64,000 nucleotides of DNA from Triticum aestivum (GCF_018294505.1 NC_057810.1:704207622-704271621); one strand, 5' to 3'; shown: positions 1 to 11,006, counted from the first letter of the stretch. Notes: generated by a model not told the origin, from the letters alone. Numbers and translations are program-made.

Positions 1-945
1 CTCCGAGCATTGTTCACCTGCGGTCGCTACAGAAGTTAAAGGAATTTTGGAAATTACTCAACAATGTTTTGAACCTAAGTATTTGGGACTCCCTGTGCCT
101 GAGGGGAGAATGCACCAAGGGAAATTTGAATCTATTCAGGAAAGACTAAGGAAGAGGTTGGTGGACTGGTGGTAACAATATATGTCCACTGGTGACAAAG
201 AGATTTTAATCAAGTCAGTGGCCCAAGCAATTCCAATTTATGTGATGAGTGTTTTTAAGCTCCCTGCATCAATCTGTGATGAATTAACTCGCATGATTAG
301 ATAGTACTGGTGGGGGTGGAGAAAGGGAAGAGGCAAATGGCATGGCTGAACAGGGAGAAAATGAAGCTACCAAAAGCCATGAGTGGTATGGGATTCAGAG
401 ATATGAGGTCCTTCAACCAAGCCCTACTCGCTAAACAGGCTTGGAGACTTCTCGATACACCGGATAGTTTATGTGCGAGACTACTGAAAGCAAAGTATTA
501 CGTAGCCGGTAATCTCCCGGATACTGTGTTCAAGGGTAATGGGCCAGCGGTCTGGAAGGGTATTTTGCATGGGCTCAAGTTGCTGAAGAAGGGCATAATT
601 TGGCGCGTCAGGAATGGTACCCTTATTCGGACTTGGGGAGACCCGTGGATCCCTCGGCCATATTCTTATAGACCGATTACACCAAAGCGAACTTGTCGTT
701 ATAATAGAGTGTCTGATTTTCTGGATGGTAATGGAGCTTGGCAGATGGACAGATTAAGAGAGCATTTATGGTCGATGGACATTGAGCATATACTAAGGAT
801 ACACACCTCGCCAAGGCAGCGCACCGATTTTGTTGCTTGGGCACCACAGAAAAGTGGGTTGTTCACGGGAGAAGCGTGTATTTCTTGGCCTCTTGATTGT
901 AACACTATTATCCAGTAATAAAACTCCTTTACCCCTACAAAAAAA
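1..945 (+). mobile_element. LINE (non-LTR) retrotransposon, 3' fragment
   Basis: The fragment encodes the C-terminal part of a plant L1-type reverse transcriptase polyprotein. Bases 2-300 read as thumb/connection sequence (GLPVPEGRMHQGKFESIQ, SVFKLPASICDEL) with stops at about 173 and 302. Bases 310-918 continue in another frame (MGFRDMRSFNQALLAKQAWR, then WGDPWIP), a signature of the stretch before the zf-RVT domain. At about residue 175 of that frame zf-RVT begins (DFVAWAPQKSGLFT) and then jumps straight to a tail ending at 918. Most of zf-RVT and all of RNase H are therefore missing, which points to an internal deletion. A short spacer and an A-run at 939-945 mark the 3' end. Homology to the inverted FAR1-like copy (58380-59766) begins at 946, so the LINE landed at that point. 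The 5' end lies outside the window. The fragment is not functional. Confidence 0.85.
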
Positions 946-2262
946 TGAACACCACATGTACAAAAGTTGAGTTGAATGCTTCTGCATGTTTTCGAAACTA
1001 AATGCTAGTACATGTTTTAGGCCTTCTTTAGTTTGGAGGAATCTTGTAGGAATTCCATAGGATAGGATTCCTAAAGGAAAAATTCCTTTAGAGTCCTTTG
1101 ATTTATAAGAATAGAATCCTATTTCTATTGAGGGGTTTTTCCTATCCTCAACAATTCATAGGAAGATAAACATTAGCCTAGACTCGATAAAAAAATTCAT
1201 ATGATGTGAACCAAGGGCATCTCCTTTCCTATTTCTATTCATAGGATTTGAGATACATGTCATCTCATTTCCTATGACTTTCCTATTCCTATGATTTTCC
1301 CACCCTATGAACCAAAGGAGGCCTTAGTGTTATCTGGAGAAAAAATTGTACAAAGATGCTTGCCACATGCTACATGCTGCAGAAGAATTTACTCAAAATG
1401 AAGAAAAGAAGTTGATATTTGAACTTGTGCAACATGCTAAGTGTTGGTTGGAAAAGCATGCTCTGATTGTAGCAAAAAACACGGTTTGATTTACCTGAAA
1501 AAGTAGCTTTTGTGTTCAGATACAAACTGTTGACGTGTGATCTTAATATTTATTCAAAAATGTCTTGCATGTATGCCCTAAATAATGCTACAGAGGATGA
1601 ATTTTGTTTCTAAACCAAAATGTAGCCCCCCTCCCCCGCACACACACACGCACTTCATGGACATATGCTTCACAGAAGGGTTGTTTGTATAATATTTTGA
1701 CATTTTTGTTTCATGGTTTGTCTTTAGCATAAAAAATGTTTCTGGTCGTTTTGAATCTATATGAGCATGTAAACTATGTTTCACATGCTGGATCCATTAG
1801 GTACCATCTGCATACATTTGAAGTAGCAAAAATGGTAACATGTGCGCTGGTTTTGCTGCAGGGTGGTGCTCCAGAGCCATCGATTTTCCTTGATGATGAA
1901 CTGCTAGAGGCTCTGGTGGAAGACAAGGTGCATTAGAACATGGATGACGCAACACATAACAATGACCATGATGCCCATAACAATTCTCATGAAAATGCTG
2001 CAACACTTGTTGAGGAAATAGACGAGGATGTATCCCATTGTCCCTTTCGTTCATCTGCTTTTTGACAATGTTAATGAAGCACAACGAGTGTACGATGATT
2101 ATGCAATGAAGATGGGCTTTGGCACTCAAATTGTGGCATCGAGGTACAACAAGAGAAGAGGCTCTGACAAGGTTCTGATGAAGAGAGTTGCAACATTTCT
2201 GATGGGGCCGCAACAAACCAATGATGATATTGACATGAGCTTTGCTGGTCAAGAAAAAATTA
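946..2262 (+). repeat. Left arm of an inverted duplication, partner at 58380-59766
   Basis: This segment matches the reverse complement of 58380-59766. It includes non-coding sequence (946-1860) and the start of a FAR1-like pseudogene. Shared landmarks are the stretch GAACACCACATGTAC at about 948, the run about 1350-1420 (CTTGCCACATGCTACATGCT and onward) and the peptide SRYNKRRGSDKVLMKRV at about 2138-2190. The two arms are visibly diverged and carry different indels. This arm holds a MITE that the other arm lacks. Confidence 0.8.
1020..1323. mobile_element. Tourist-like MITE, 304 bp, TSD TTA
   Basis: The left end GGCCTTCTTTAGTTTGG and the right end CCAAAGGAGGCC form imperfect terminal inverted repeats. 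Direct TTA repeats flank them at 1017-1019 and 1324-1326. The interior is AT-rich and contains repeated TAGGAAT/ATTCCTA words. The TIR, the 3-bp TSD and the size fit the Tourist (PIF/Harbinger) class. The paralogous copy near 59690 reads straight across the insertion point with a single TTA, which confirms the boundaries. Confidence 0.85.
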
Positions 2263-4440
2263 TCAAGCAAACATGTTGATATTTCTATGGATATGAGCGA
2301 CAAGAGGTAGACGAATGGGTTACGGTATTATGACTGCAAGGTACACATGGGTGTTAGTCTCCGAGACGGGAGTTGGGTTGTGATTGTTTCTAAGACCGAG
2401 CACACACACCCGATGATGTTGCAATGGGGTCGTCGGAGACTCTTCTGCTCTCAATGGAATATCCCAGAGCAGGACATGCAATACATCACCTAGCTGCACT
2501 GCAACAACATATCGACAACAAATGTGATGGGCTTGCTCGGAGATGCACATTGTTGTGAACCGAGGACTTTGACATACGTGAAGAGAGATGTGGTGAATGC
2601 AAGAGCAAAACTATGACATGGACTTTCGGAGCATGACTTGGAGCCGACAGTTGATTACTTTAAAAGACAGTGAAGAACCCCAAATTCCTCTTGCAAAGCT
2701 AGTAGAAGATGGAGTTGTGAGGGCACTTTTCTTGGTTGATGGAAGAACAAGGGCATTGTACCCAAAGTACATAGATTGTGTTTTTTTACATGACCTTTTG
2801 TACAAATCGCCACAAACTTTCTTTTGCGCTGATTGTTTGGATTAACAACAACACATACACGGTATGTTTGTGTTGTGCTTTGCTGCTAGATGAAAAGTTT
2901 GATACTTTCAAATGGTCTTCAAGCATCGATGTTGGCAATGAATAACAAGCATACAATCAACATAGTGATTGATCAAGACCAGGAAATGGCTCAAGCTATC
3001 TCCATGGTGTTCCCAAACTCGACACATATATGTTGCAATTGGCACATCTCTTGGATTGTGGGAACCAAGCTAGGGAGCCTAGTGGGTAAGGACGAGCCTT
3101 TCACCAAAGCATTCTATAGTTGCATCAACAACTCACATATCATCGAGAAGTTTGAAGCAACAAGTCATTACATGGTTCAATTCTTTTGTTTGGATGATAA
3201 GAAACACCTTAAATCATGTGTGGGGCCAGGAAGATGTGGGCACCCATGTACTTCAGGCAGAAATTATTCCCATTCACACGCACAATCACTTGGTCCGCAG
3301 GGCTGAATTCCTACTTCAATATTTTAAATCATGTTGGAGACTCAGTTTGGATGTGTGTGTGAGCTGATGCTAAATCGCGGGGATAGTGTAGGTTTCATCA
3401 ATGAAGCAATGAGGACACCGTTGTGGGGGAAGTAAGTCCAATAATCCGGCAATTCCAGTTCTGGACATCTATTTCTATTGTTTTGCAATACAGTTTGGTT
3501 GTAGCATTCCTTGGAACCCATGTAGCAATTTTTTTTAATATTGGAAGCTTTTTTGCAGTTACAACATTGAGAAAGCAAGTTGCAGAATTCTATACGAAAG
3601 AGGTGTTTTTCAAATTTCACAAGTTTTTGGCTAAATCACATGCTTTGTTCGCATCGGGTTCAAGGCAACGTCCCCTTGTTTTGGCTTGATGCAAATGATG
3701 ACATAGATCCTATAGATTAGATGGTGCATGTTGCCCTTGAGGATTACATGTGCAGCTACAACATGTTTGAGATGTGTGGGCTGATCTGTGGGCATATCAT
3801 CTGAGTTATGGCGCAACTCAGTGTGAAAACAATACATGCGCCTTATGCTTGAAAGTGGTCTCAAACAACAACAGATAATGCACCCCGTCCGGGTGCTGGG
3901 CACATCCCCGGGGCAAGCACCCTCAAGTTCAGCTTTCACTACAGGAAGTTTGACACCCTCGCCTCTGATGCATGCTTCAGCTCCGAAGCCTATGAATACA
4001 TCTACGCCATAACTGAACATGGCAAGGTTGGGGTTGCTGCAATGATAGCAAGAGCAAGAGAAGGGTTTTGGGAGACAAAGAAGTGCAAGCTCAGGAAGCA
4101 AATGAATGTGTACAAGCAACAAATGCAAATATAGGTCCGTAGGTTCTGCCTTCCGAAGGATTGCGAAGCCCACCAAGGTCAGACAATAAAGGGTGGCTAA
4201 AGGAAAAAAAGAGAAGAGAAAGAAACCATTGATTGAGTTGCGAGAAGATGAAAAGAAGAAAGAGCAAATAAGGATGAAGTGAAAATGAAGAGAGATCTGA
4301 AGCCAGGGGGAAAGAAGATTCAATGCTCGTATTGCACCGATGAGTCACACATCATGACGAACATCCAATACTGTGTTGCTAAGATGGCGACAAGTGCGAT
4401 AACTAAAGCTTCGGATGTCGAAACAATCCTTACCATTTAG
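1861..4440 (+). pseudogene. FAR1/FHY3-related, MULE-transposase-like pseudogene
   Basis: Scattered frames read as a FAR1-family (Mutator-derived) protein. An acidic N-terminus (PEPSIFLDDELLEALVEDK, about 1870-1930) comes first. Next is a FAR1 DNA-binding segment (YDDYAMKMGFGTQIVASRY, about 2090-2150, then LRDGSWVVIVSKTEHTHP, about 2355-2410). A MULE transposase core follows with VDGRTRALY (about 2740), a TVCLCCALLLDE-like stretch (about 2860), INIVIDQDQEMAQAI (about 2958-3002) and VFPNSTHICCNWHI (about 3008-3050). A possible Cys/His knuckle (CSYCTDESH) lies near 4325. Many stops and frame changes separate these pieces, so no product is expected. FAR1-like proteins are light-signalling transcription factors derived from MULE transposases. 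Whether this relic was a host gene or a transposase cannot be told by eye. Confidence 0.75.
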
Positions 4441-5229
4441 GATGATTCATGGGAATGATATGTTACTTTGTACCCCTGGTTTCTCTGTGTTTTCAAATAT
4501 TAATGCTTGTAGCATTGGTGTTGAATAGTTGTAGCTATTTTTTGTGAGAATGCAACATAATACTCAATGTATGGAGGAAAGTTTGCTTTTGAAAAAAAGA
4601 AGGGTTTATAAGTTTGCGAAACACATTTGGGTAATGTTGAAGCATGAGTTGTATGGTTGAAGCATTGTACTAAATAACATTGAAAATAGAGACATGCTTG
4701 TAACAAGTGTGATCACTGGTTGTAGAAAACAACAATGATACTTATAGTTTATTTTTTGGGATGGAGTAGAAAGTACAAGTTGATCTACCATGATATCATT
4801 AGTGCCATCTACGAGTCGTACCTCCTGGTTTAGATAGGTAGCGGGGTGTCTACGATTACAATAAGGTCGGCTATGTATAAGGTGATCATGTTGTAGATGG
4901 CATCTAAGTCTTGGAGTATGCGGCACATCTTCGGAAATATTCCTTCTTCGTGCCTCCTAGATGGGGCCTGCTTGTGAATCGACATGGGGTCTTCGGCCCA
5001 GCCCACCTGGGCGGGAGATGATGTGGCGAGTGACCCCTAATCCGGGACACCATCACAACCCCCTCATCAATGGTTGCAACAGATCAACGAGGGACACACG
5101 TGGAAGCACACGAGGATGGGGGCATGGCGCAAGGAGGTGTGTTGGTTGAGAGGGATCCAACATCCCGCGCGCGACCAGAGCAAGACTTAGTTGGTTGGCC
5201 AGGCATAATCTTTTTCCTATAACCTATAA
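4441..5229. other. Intergenic, no supported feature
   Basis: Only short frames without recognisable motifs occur here. Base composition is unremarkable, and I see no repeat structure or RNA gene. Confidence 0.5.
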
Positions 5230-5390
5230 GGCTTCCTTTGTTTTGTAGGAATTTTATACAAATTTTATCAAAGATAATTTTGATAGGAAACCTTTCTTTA
5301 TGGCCCTTTGGTTTGTTGGAATGAATTTATATTCCTATATAGGATTGATTTATATCCTCCACCTTTCAAAGGAAAGAAATCATCACCTTA

Positions 5391-5640
5391 CACTAGTAGA
5401 AAAAGGGTCAAACGTGAAGCACATTAGTGCCGGTTTGTATTTGAGCCGGCACAAATGTGTACATTAGTGCCGGTTCCAACGGCTAGCCGGGCCGCTCTCA
5501 TTAGTACCGGTTCGTGGCTAACCTTTAGCACCGGTTCGTGCCACAAACCGGTACTAATGAGAGTGGTGGCAGGATGTTGTCAGTCTGGGCCCCCTCCAGC
5601 ACCTTTAGTACCGGTTCTTGGCACGAACCGGTACGAAAGG
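5391..5640. repeat. CACTA 5' terminal and subterminal palindromic repeats
   Basis: After the CACTA end come repeated units of the form TTTAGTACCGGTT-spacer-AACCGGTACTAA. Variants start near 5461, 5500 and 5527, and a full palindromic unit covers about 5603-5640. In En/Spm elements such subterminal repeats bind the transposon-encoded protein during excision. That role is known for the superfamily and is inferred here. Confidence 0.85.
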
Positions 5641-5644
5641 TCGT

Positions 5645-5656
5645 CCTACATAAACC
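5645..5656 (+). promoter_or_regulatory. Possible TATA region of the 5' CACTA transcription unit
   Basis: CTACATAAACCC lies 5-10 bp downstream of the last 5' palindrome and is followed by a CT-rich leader (5675-5735). Position and composition suggest a core promoter for the small ORF and/or TNP2. No transcript evidence is available. Confidence 0.4.
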
Positions 5657-6162
5657 CTTCGTCCACCCGAGCTCGCTCTGTTCTTCCCCTTTCCCCTCTC
5701 CTCTCTGTTCTTCCCCTCTTCCTCTCGAGCTCATCACACATTTTGCCCAAAAATTGTCAAGATTTGAAGGCCCCCATCCATTCAAATGATCACAAAGGTT
5801 ATCAACCTTGTCCTTTCATCTCTCATTGCTAGATTAGCTCTTGCAATGCTTTATATAGTTATTAATTTGTGAGTTTAGTAATTTGGGAGGAAATATATAT
5901 ATGTGCTAGTATTTGATTTATATGCAATTTGAGGTTAAAATAACACTTAGTTTGCATATGTAGGTGTGGTTTACTTAGTGCCTTCTAAATCTCCGTCGTA
6001 ACCACCGCCGATCGCCCGCACCGTCCCGTCGCCGGCACCACCTTGTGGTGAGCCTCTTGTTCATGAAATTTTATATAAAAAATTGATGTTTGTGTGATTT
6101 GGATATATAGTTACTCGTATAATAATTATCTTACCCCTACGTTATTTGTTATACATAGTGCC

Positions 6163-6606
6163 ATGGTTTTGATATCCGTCCCCGTCGGCCCTCGTCCTTG
6201 TTATGATTCGGATGTGGTATATTCTCTTTTAAAACTATTTGTCGCATTTCGTGTTTATGACAAATTATGCCCATCAAGTTGACATAGATATTTTTATCTA
6301 GGAGGTATGTGAACCGGAAATTCCAACCGACCCTATTGTCGAGAGGTTAAATTTAGTTGAAAGAGAAAACGAGTACTTGAAAGAAAAATTGAAAAGAATT
6401 GAGGGGGAGAAGATGGAATTGGAGTTGCATGTTGCCGATGTCGTCGATGATCACAAGATCAAGAAGGAGAAAATGCGCTTGAAGATTAGAAAGATTAGAA
6501 AATATGCCATCGATAGTGAGGCTTGGTATCATTATCTGTTGGATCAATTGTTACCTTAGTTGCGATCTTGATCGCATTTGTTGTTGCATTTAAATGCTTT
6601 AGCTAG
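6163..6606 (+). pseudogene. CACTA accessory small protein: coiled coil plus C-terminal membrane segment, frameshifted
   Basis: Exon 6163-6216 encodes MVLISVPVGPRPCYDSDV and ends at a GT donor. An AG acceptor at 6300-6301 opens the next exon at 6302 in the same frame (EVCEPEIPTDPIVERLNLVE). It continues into a highly charged coiled coil (ENEYLKEKLKRIEGEKMELE, then DDHKIKKEKMRLKIRKIRKY). After EAWYHY at about 6536 this frame stops at 6559. The next frame carries a clear hydrophobic helix (VGSIVTLVAILIAFVVAF) ending at TAG 6604-6606. A one-base loss near 6536 therefore cuts the membrane segment off. I recall similar small ORFs 5' of TNP2 in grass CACTA elements, but the function is unknown to me. 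Upstream exons between 5660 and 6050 are possible and unresolved. Confidence 0.6.
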
Positions 6607-6689
6607 AGAGTTATTTGTTTGTTGCATTTAAGTGTTGTATGAACTTTATGTATGAACTTGTATTAATTTGGTCTATTCGGTGTTGTGTA

Positions 6690-9600
6690 ATGAAGATGAG
6701 CCGGCAATGGATGTACGATGACCGATGCTCTCCCCAGTTCGTTGAGGGCGTGCATACTTTTCTGCTTGCGGCTGAGGCAAACAAGCGGGCGGATGGTTTT
6801 ATGCCTTGTCCATGTGCTGGCTGTAAGAATGGTCGCAATTACTCTACGTCAAGAACCATTCACGTCCACCTATTTGAGTCCGGTTTCATGCCCCACTATA
6901 ATGTTTGGACCAAGCACGGAGAAAGAGGGGTTATGATGGAAGACAATGAAGAAGAAGAGGACGACGACAGCTATCCTGGCCATGGGTTCCCTGAATACGA
7001 TGATACAACAATGGGGGAAGAAGCTGAGCCGGTAATGCAGGAAGAAGCTGAGCCGGCAATGTGGGAAGAAGCTGAAGAAGAGGCATCAGATGAGCCCGGC
7101 CCGTTGATGATCTAGGTCGGGCCATTGCCAATGCAAAGAGAAACTGCGCAAGTGATTTGGAGAAGAAGAAGTTGCAGCGCATGTTAGAGGATCACAAAAA
7201 ATTGTTGTACCCGAATTGCGTAGGTGACAAGAAAAAGCTGGGCACCACACTGGAATTGCTGCAATGGAAGGCAGAGAATGGTGTATCTGACAAGGGATTT
7301 GGAAAGTTGCTGGTAATGATAAAGGATATGCTTCCAAAGGACAACGAATTGCCCGAGAGTACGTACGAAGCAAAGAAGGCTGTCTGCCCTCTAGGGTTAG
7401 AGGTGCAGAAGATACATGCATGCCCTAATGATTGCATCCTCTATCGCGGTGAGTACGAGGATTTGAACGCTTGCCCGGTATGTGGTGCATTGCGCTATAA
7501 GATCAGCCGCGATGAGCATGGTGATGTCGAGGGCGAGCGCCCCTGGAAGAAGATTCCTGCCAAGGTGATGTGGTATTATCCTATAATACCATGGATGAAA
7601 AGTTTGTTCCAAAACAAAGAGCATGCCAAGGCGATGCGATGGCACAAAGAAGACCGTAAGAAAGACGGAAAGTTGAGAGTACCCGCTGACGGGTCGCAGT
7701 GGAGAAAAATCGAAAGAAAGTACGGGAAGGAGTTTGCAGATGAAGCAAGGAGCGTATGGTTTGGTCTAAGCGCAGATGGCATTAATCCTTTTGGGGAGCA
7801 GAGCAGCAACCATAGCACTTGGCCTGTGACTCTATGTTTGTATAACCTTCCTCCTTGGTTGTGCATGAAGCGGAAGTTCATTATGATGCCAGTGCTCATC
7901 TAAGGCCCTAAACAACCCGGCAACGACATTGATGTGTACCTAAGGCCATTAGTTGAAGAACTCTTACAACTGTGGAATGGAACAGGTGTACGTGCATGGG
8001 ATGAGCACAAACAGGAAGAATTTGACCTAAAGGCATTGCTGTTCGTGACCATCAATGATTGGCCTGCTCTCAGTAACCTTTCAGGACAGACAAACAAGGG
8101 ATACCACGGATGCACGCACTGTTTGGATGATACCGACAGTATATATTTGAATAGTTGTAAGAAGAATGTGTACCTGGGACATCGTCGATTTCTTCCGAGC
8201 AGGCATCCCGTAAGAAAGAAAGGCAAGCATTTCAAAGGTGAGGCGGATCACCGGACGAAGCCTCGCCACCGTACTGGTGCTGATGTACACGATATGGTCA
8301 AGGATTTGAAGGTGATATTTGGAAAGGGTCCTGGCGGACAACCTGTTCCAAAGGACGCTGACGAACGCGCACCCATGTGGAAGAAGAAATCTATATTTTG
8401 GGACCTGCCATATTGGAAAGACCTAGAGGTCCGCTCCGCAATCGATGTGATGCACATGACGAAGAATCTTTGCGTGACCCTGCTTGGCTTCTTGGGCGTG
8501 TATGGGAAGACAAAAGATACACCTGAGGCACGGGATGACCAGCAATGTATGCACGGAGAAGACGACATACATCAGGGTCATGCAAGCTACGCTCTTACCA
8601 AAGAAGAGAAGGAAATCTTCTTTGAATGCTTGCTCAGTATTAAGGTACCGTCTGGCTTCTCGTCGAATATAAAGGGAATAATAAACATGGCAGAGAAAAA
8701 GTTCCAGAACCTAAAGTCTCATGACTGCCACGTGATTATGACGCAACTGCTTCCGGTTGCATTGAGGGGGCTTCTACCGGAAAACGAATGATTAGCCATT
8801 GTGAAGCTATGTGCATTTATCAATGCAATCTCTCAGAAGGTAATCGATCCAGAAATCATACCAAGGTTACAGAATGATTTGGTGCAATGTCTTGTCAGTT
8901 TCGAGTTGGTGTTCCCACCATCCTTCTTCAACATCATGACACACGTCCTAGTTCACCTGTGCGAAGAGATTAATGTTTTGGGTCATGTATTTCTACACAA
9001 TATGTTCCCCTTTGAGAGGTTCATGGGAGTCTTAAAGAAATATGTTCATAACCGTGCTAGGCCAGAAGGAAGCATCTCCAAGGGCCATCAAAATGAGGAG
9101 GTCATTGAGTTTTGTATTGACTTTATTCCTGACCTTAAGCCGATTGGTGTTCCTGAATCGCGGCATAAGGGCAGACTGGATGGAAAAGGCACGCTAGGAG
9201 GGGAACAAATAATATGTATGGACGAACATTCTCTCACTGAAGCACACTACACAGTTCTACAGAATTCCGCCTTGGTGGCTCCGTATATGGATGAACACAA
9301 GAATTTGCTACGCTCCAAACACCCGGAGCGGTCTGATGACTGGATTACACGTGAACAAACCAGGAGTTTCGCCAGCTGGTTGCAGACACATACCATGCAT
9401 GACACCTCTATTGAAGATGACCTGTACTTGCTGTCCCAGTTACCATCTTCGAATATAATGACTTTCAAAGGGTATGAGATAAATGGTAATACATTTTACA
9501 CGATCGCCCAAGATAAGAAGAGCACCAACCAAAACAGTGGTGTCCGCTTTGATGCAGAAACCAAGACGGGAAAGGAAACATATTATGGTTATATACAGGA

Positions 9601-10066
9601 CATATGGGAACTTGACTATCGACGTGGTTTAAAGGTCCCTTTGTTTCGGTGCAAATGGGTTAATATGACACGAGGCGGGGTAACGGAAGACCCGCAGTAC
9701 GGAATGACAACAGTGGATCTCAACAATCTTGCGTATGCAGACGAACCATTCGTCCTAGCCAATGATGTGGCACAAGTTTTCTATGTGAAGGACATGTCTA
9801 CCAAGCCAAGAAAAAGAAAAGATAAGGAAGCGAATGCATCGTACGATCAGCCAAAGCGGCACATAGTTCTTTCTGGGAAGAGAAACATCGTGGGAGTGGA
9901 TGACAAGACAGACAAGTCAGAAGATTATGAAAAGTTTGATGAAATTGCTCCATTCACAGTGAATATTGACCCGAGCATCCCGTTAAATGATGAAGATTTT
10001 CCATGGTTACGGCGCAAAGGGACACACGCGAAGAAAAAGTTTCACACCCAAAGATCTGGGATGTGA
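6690..10066 (+). pseudogene. TNP2-type CACTA transposase, broken by one frameshift and two stops
   Basis: The protein starts at MKMSRQWMYDDRCSP with a transposase-associated domain containing a Cys-rich motif (PCPCAGCKNGRNY, about 6800-6840). An acidic Glu-rich linker follows. The TNP2 core spans about 7157-8791 (HACPNDCILYRGEYEDLNAC, GYHGCTHCLDD, IDVMHMTKNLCV). After it come the DUF4218-like region (8801-9300, HVFLHNMFPFERFMGVLKKY) and the DUF4216-like region (9500-9790, YYGYIQDIWELDYR, PLFRCKWV). Three lesions are visible: a frame change near 7100-7115, TAA at 7901-7903 where a Gln codon is expected (PVLI*GPKQPG), and TGA at 8789-8791 where an Arg codon is expected. Reading resumes in the same frame after both stops. 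TNP2 proteins catalyse CACTA excision and integration; this copy should not make a full-length enzyme. Confidence 0.9.
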
Positions 10067-10244
10067 TCGGCTTCACTAGGTATCATCACTTTCTTCTGTG
10101 TTTCGCACCGAGAGGGGAATCTCTGTAATAGTTAGGGTAGTTATGTGTTTTGGCATTTGAAACGCGAAGAAATTTTATGTGCAAACAAATTCACACTAAT
10201 TTCAAATAATTCAAAATTTAAACTATTCAAATTTGAAAACTACG

Positions 10245-10615
10245 GGCACTAACAGAAAAAATAGCAGAAAAGAAAGAAAAACTATAGCTGAAAAGAAAAA
10301 AACTATATAAAAAAACTACTCAAAAATAAATATAAGAAAATAAATATAGCAGAAAAGAAAAAACTACTGAGAAATAAATAGAAGAAAAAATAAAGCAGAA
10401 AAGAAAAAAATTATTATTTGCTATTTTTCAATCGTTTACAAAATGACCGTGAAATTGAAAATCACTACAAAATGAACTCTAAAAATGTTGAATTTTGGCA
10501 AACTAGATGAAAAACTACTCACAAATAAATAGAAGAAAATAAATATAACAGAAAAGAAAAAACTATACAAAAAACTACGCAAAAATAAATAGAAAAGAAG
10601 AAAACTATAAAAAAA
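10245..10615. repeat. A-rich degenerate minisatellite inside the CACTA element
   Basis: Words such as GAAAAAACTACTC, AAATAAATAGAAG and AGCAGAAAAGAAAAAA recur in loosely periodic fashion with no long open frame. The block separates the TNP2 3' end from the internal promoter region. It resembles a replication-slippage product. Confidence 0.6.
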
Positions 10616-10620
10616 TTGGG

Positions 10621-10698
10621 GCGCTGCCCTGTGGGCCTGATAGGCCACAGGTGTGTAATTACAGGCCTTAAAGGCCCAGCAAACTCACAGGGCAGCGC
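10621..10698. repeat. Internal hairpin with 13-bp perfect arms
   Basis: GCGCTGCCCTGTG (10621-10633) pairs with CACAGGGCAGCGC (10686-10698) across a 52-base loop that contains further GGCCT/AGGCC words. It lies between the TNP2 gene and the ORF2 promoter. A terminator or boundary role is possible but unproven. Confidence 0.55.
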
Positions 10699-10829
10699 GC
10701 AGAGTTTAGGCCCACAAGCCTGCTAGCTATATAGAGGAGTTCGAAGTGGTAGCCGTGGCTGGGTTTATAAACCAGTGCGGCTGCCCTTCGCCCGGCGAGG
10801 TGGGACTAAACTTTGGGGTGGCAGTGCGA

Positions 10830-10989
10830 CCCCTTTAGTACCGGGTGGTGGCACAAACCGGTACTAAAGGGGGGCCCTTTAGTACCGGTTTGTGCCACCA
10901 CCCGGTACTAAAGGGGGTCGCTTCCCGCCGCTTGGCCTGGCCAAAACAGGCCTTTAGTACCGGTTGGTGGCTCCAACCGGTACTAAAGG
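10830..10989. repeat. Internal copies of the CACTA subterminal palindrome
   Basis: Three units resembling those at the element ends lie in the middle of the element: about 10836-10868, 10874-10912 and 10952-10989. The first two form a larger inverted pair around GGGGGGCCC. Finding terminal-type repeats in the centre, just upstream of the second transcription unit, suggests a promoter-linked role. Confidence 0.8.
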
Positions 10990-10996
10990 TGCCTTC

Positions 10997-11006
10997 TCTA
11001 TATACA
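10997..11006 (+). promoter_or_regulatory. Possible TATA box of the second CACTA transcription unit
   Basis: TCTATATACAA lies about 10 bp after the last internal palindrome and is followed by a CT-rich leader (11025-11100), the same arrangement as at 5645. It would drive the 11582 ORF and/or ORF2. Confidence 0.45.

Noticed and set aside
1797..2303. 168-codon minus-strand frame over the FAR1-like region
   Set aside because: It is an antisense shadow. FAR1/MULE motifs are on the plus strand, and the inverted copy at 58.4-59.8 kb supports that orientation.
5455..5832. Frames crossing the CACTA 5' subterminal palindromes (also 10845-11269)
   Set aside because: They arise from repeat units and the CT-rich leader. 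No motif is shared with known CACTA proteins.
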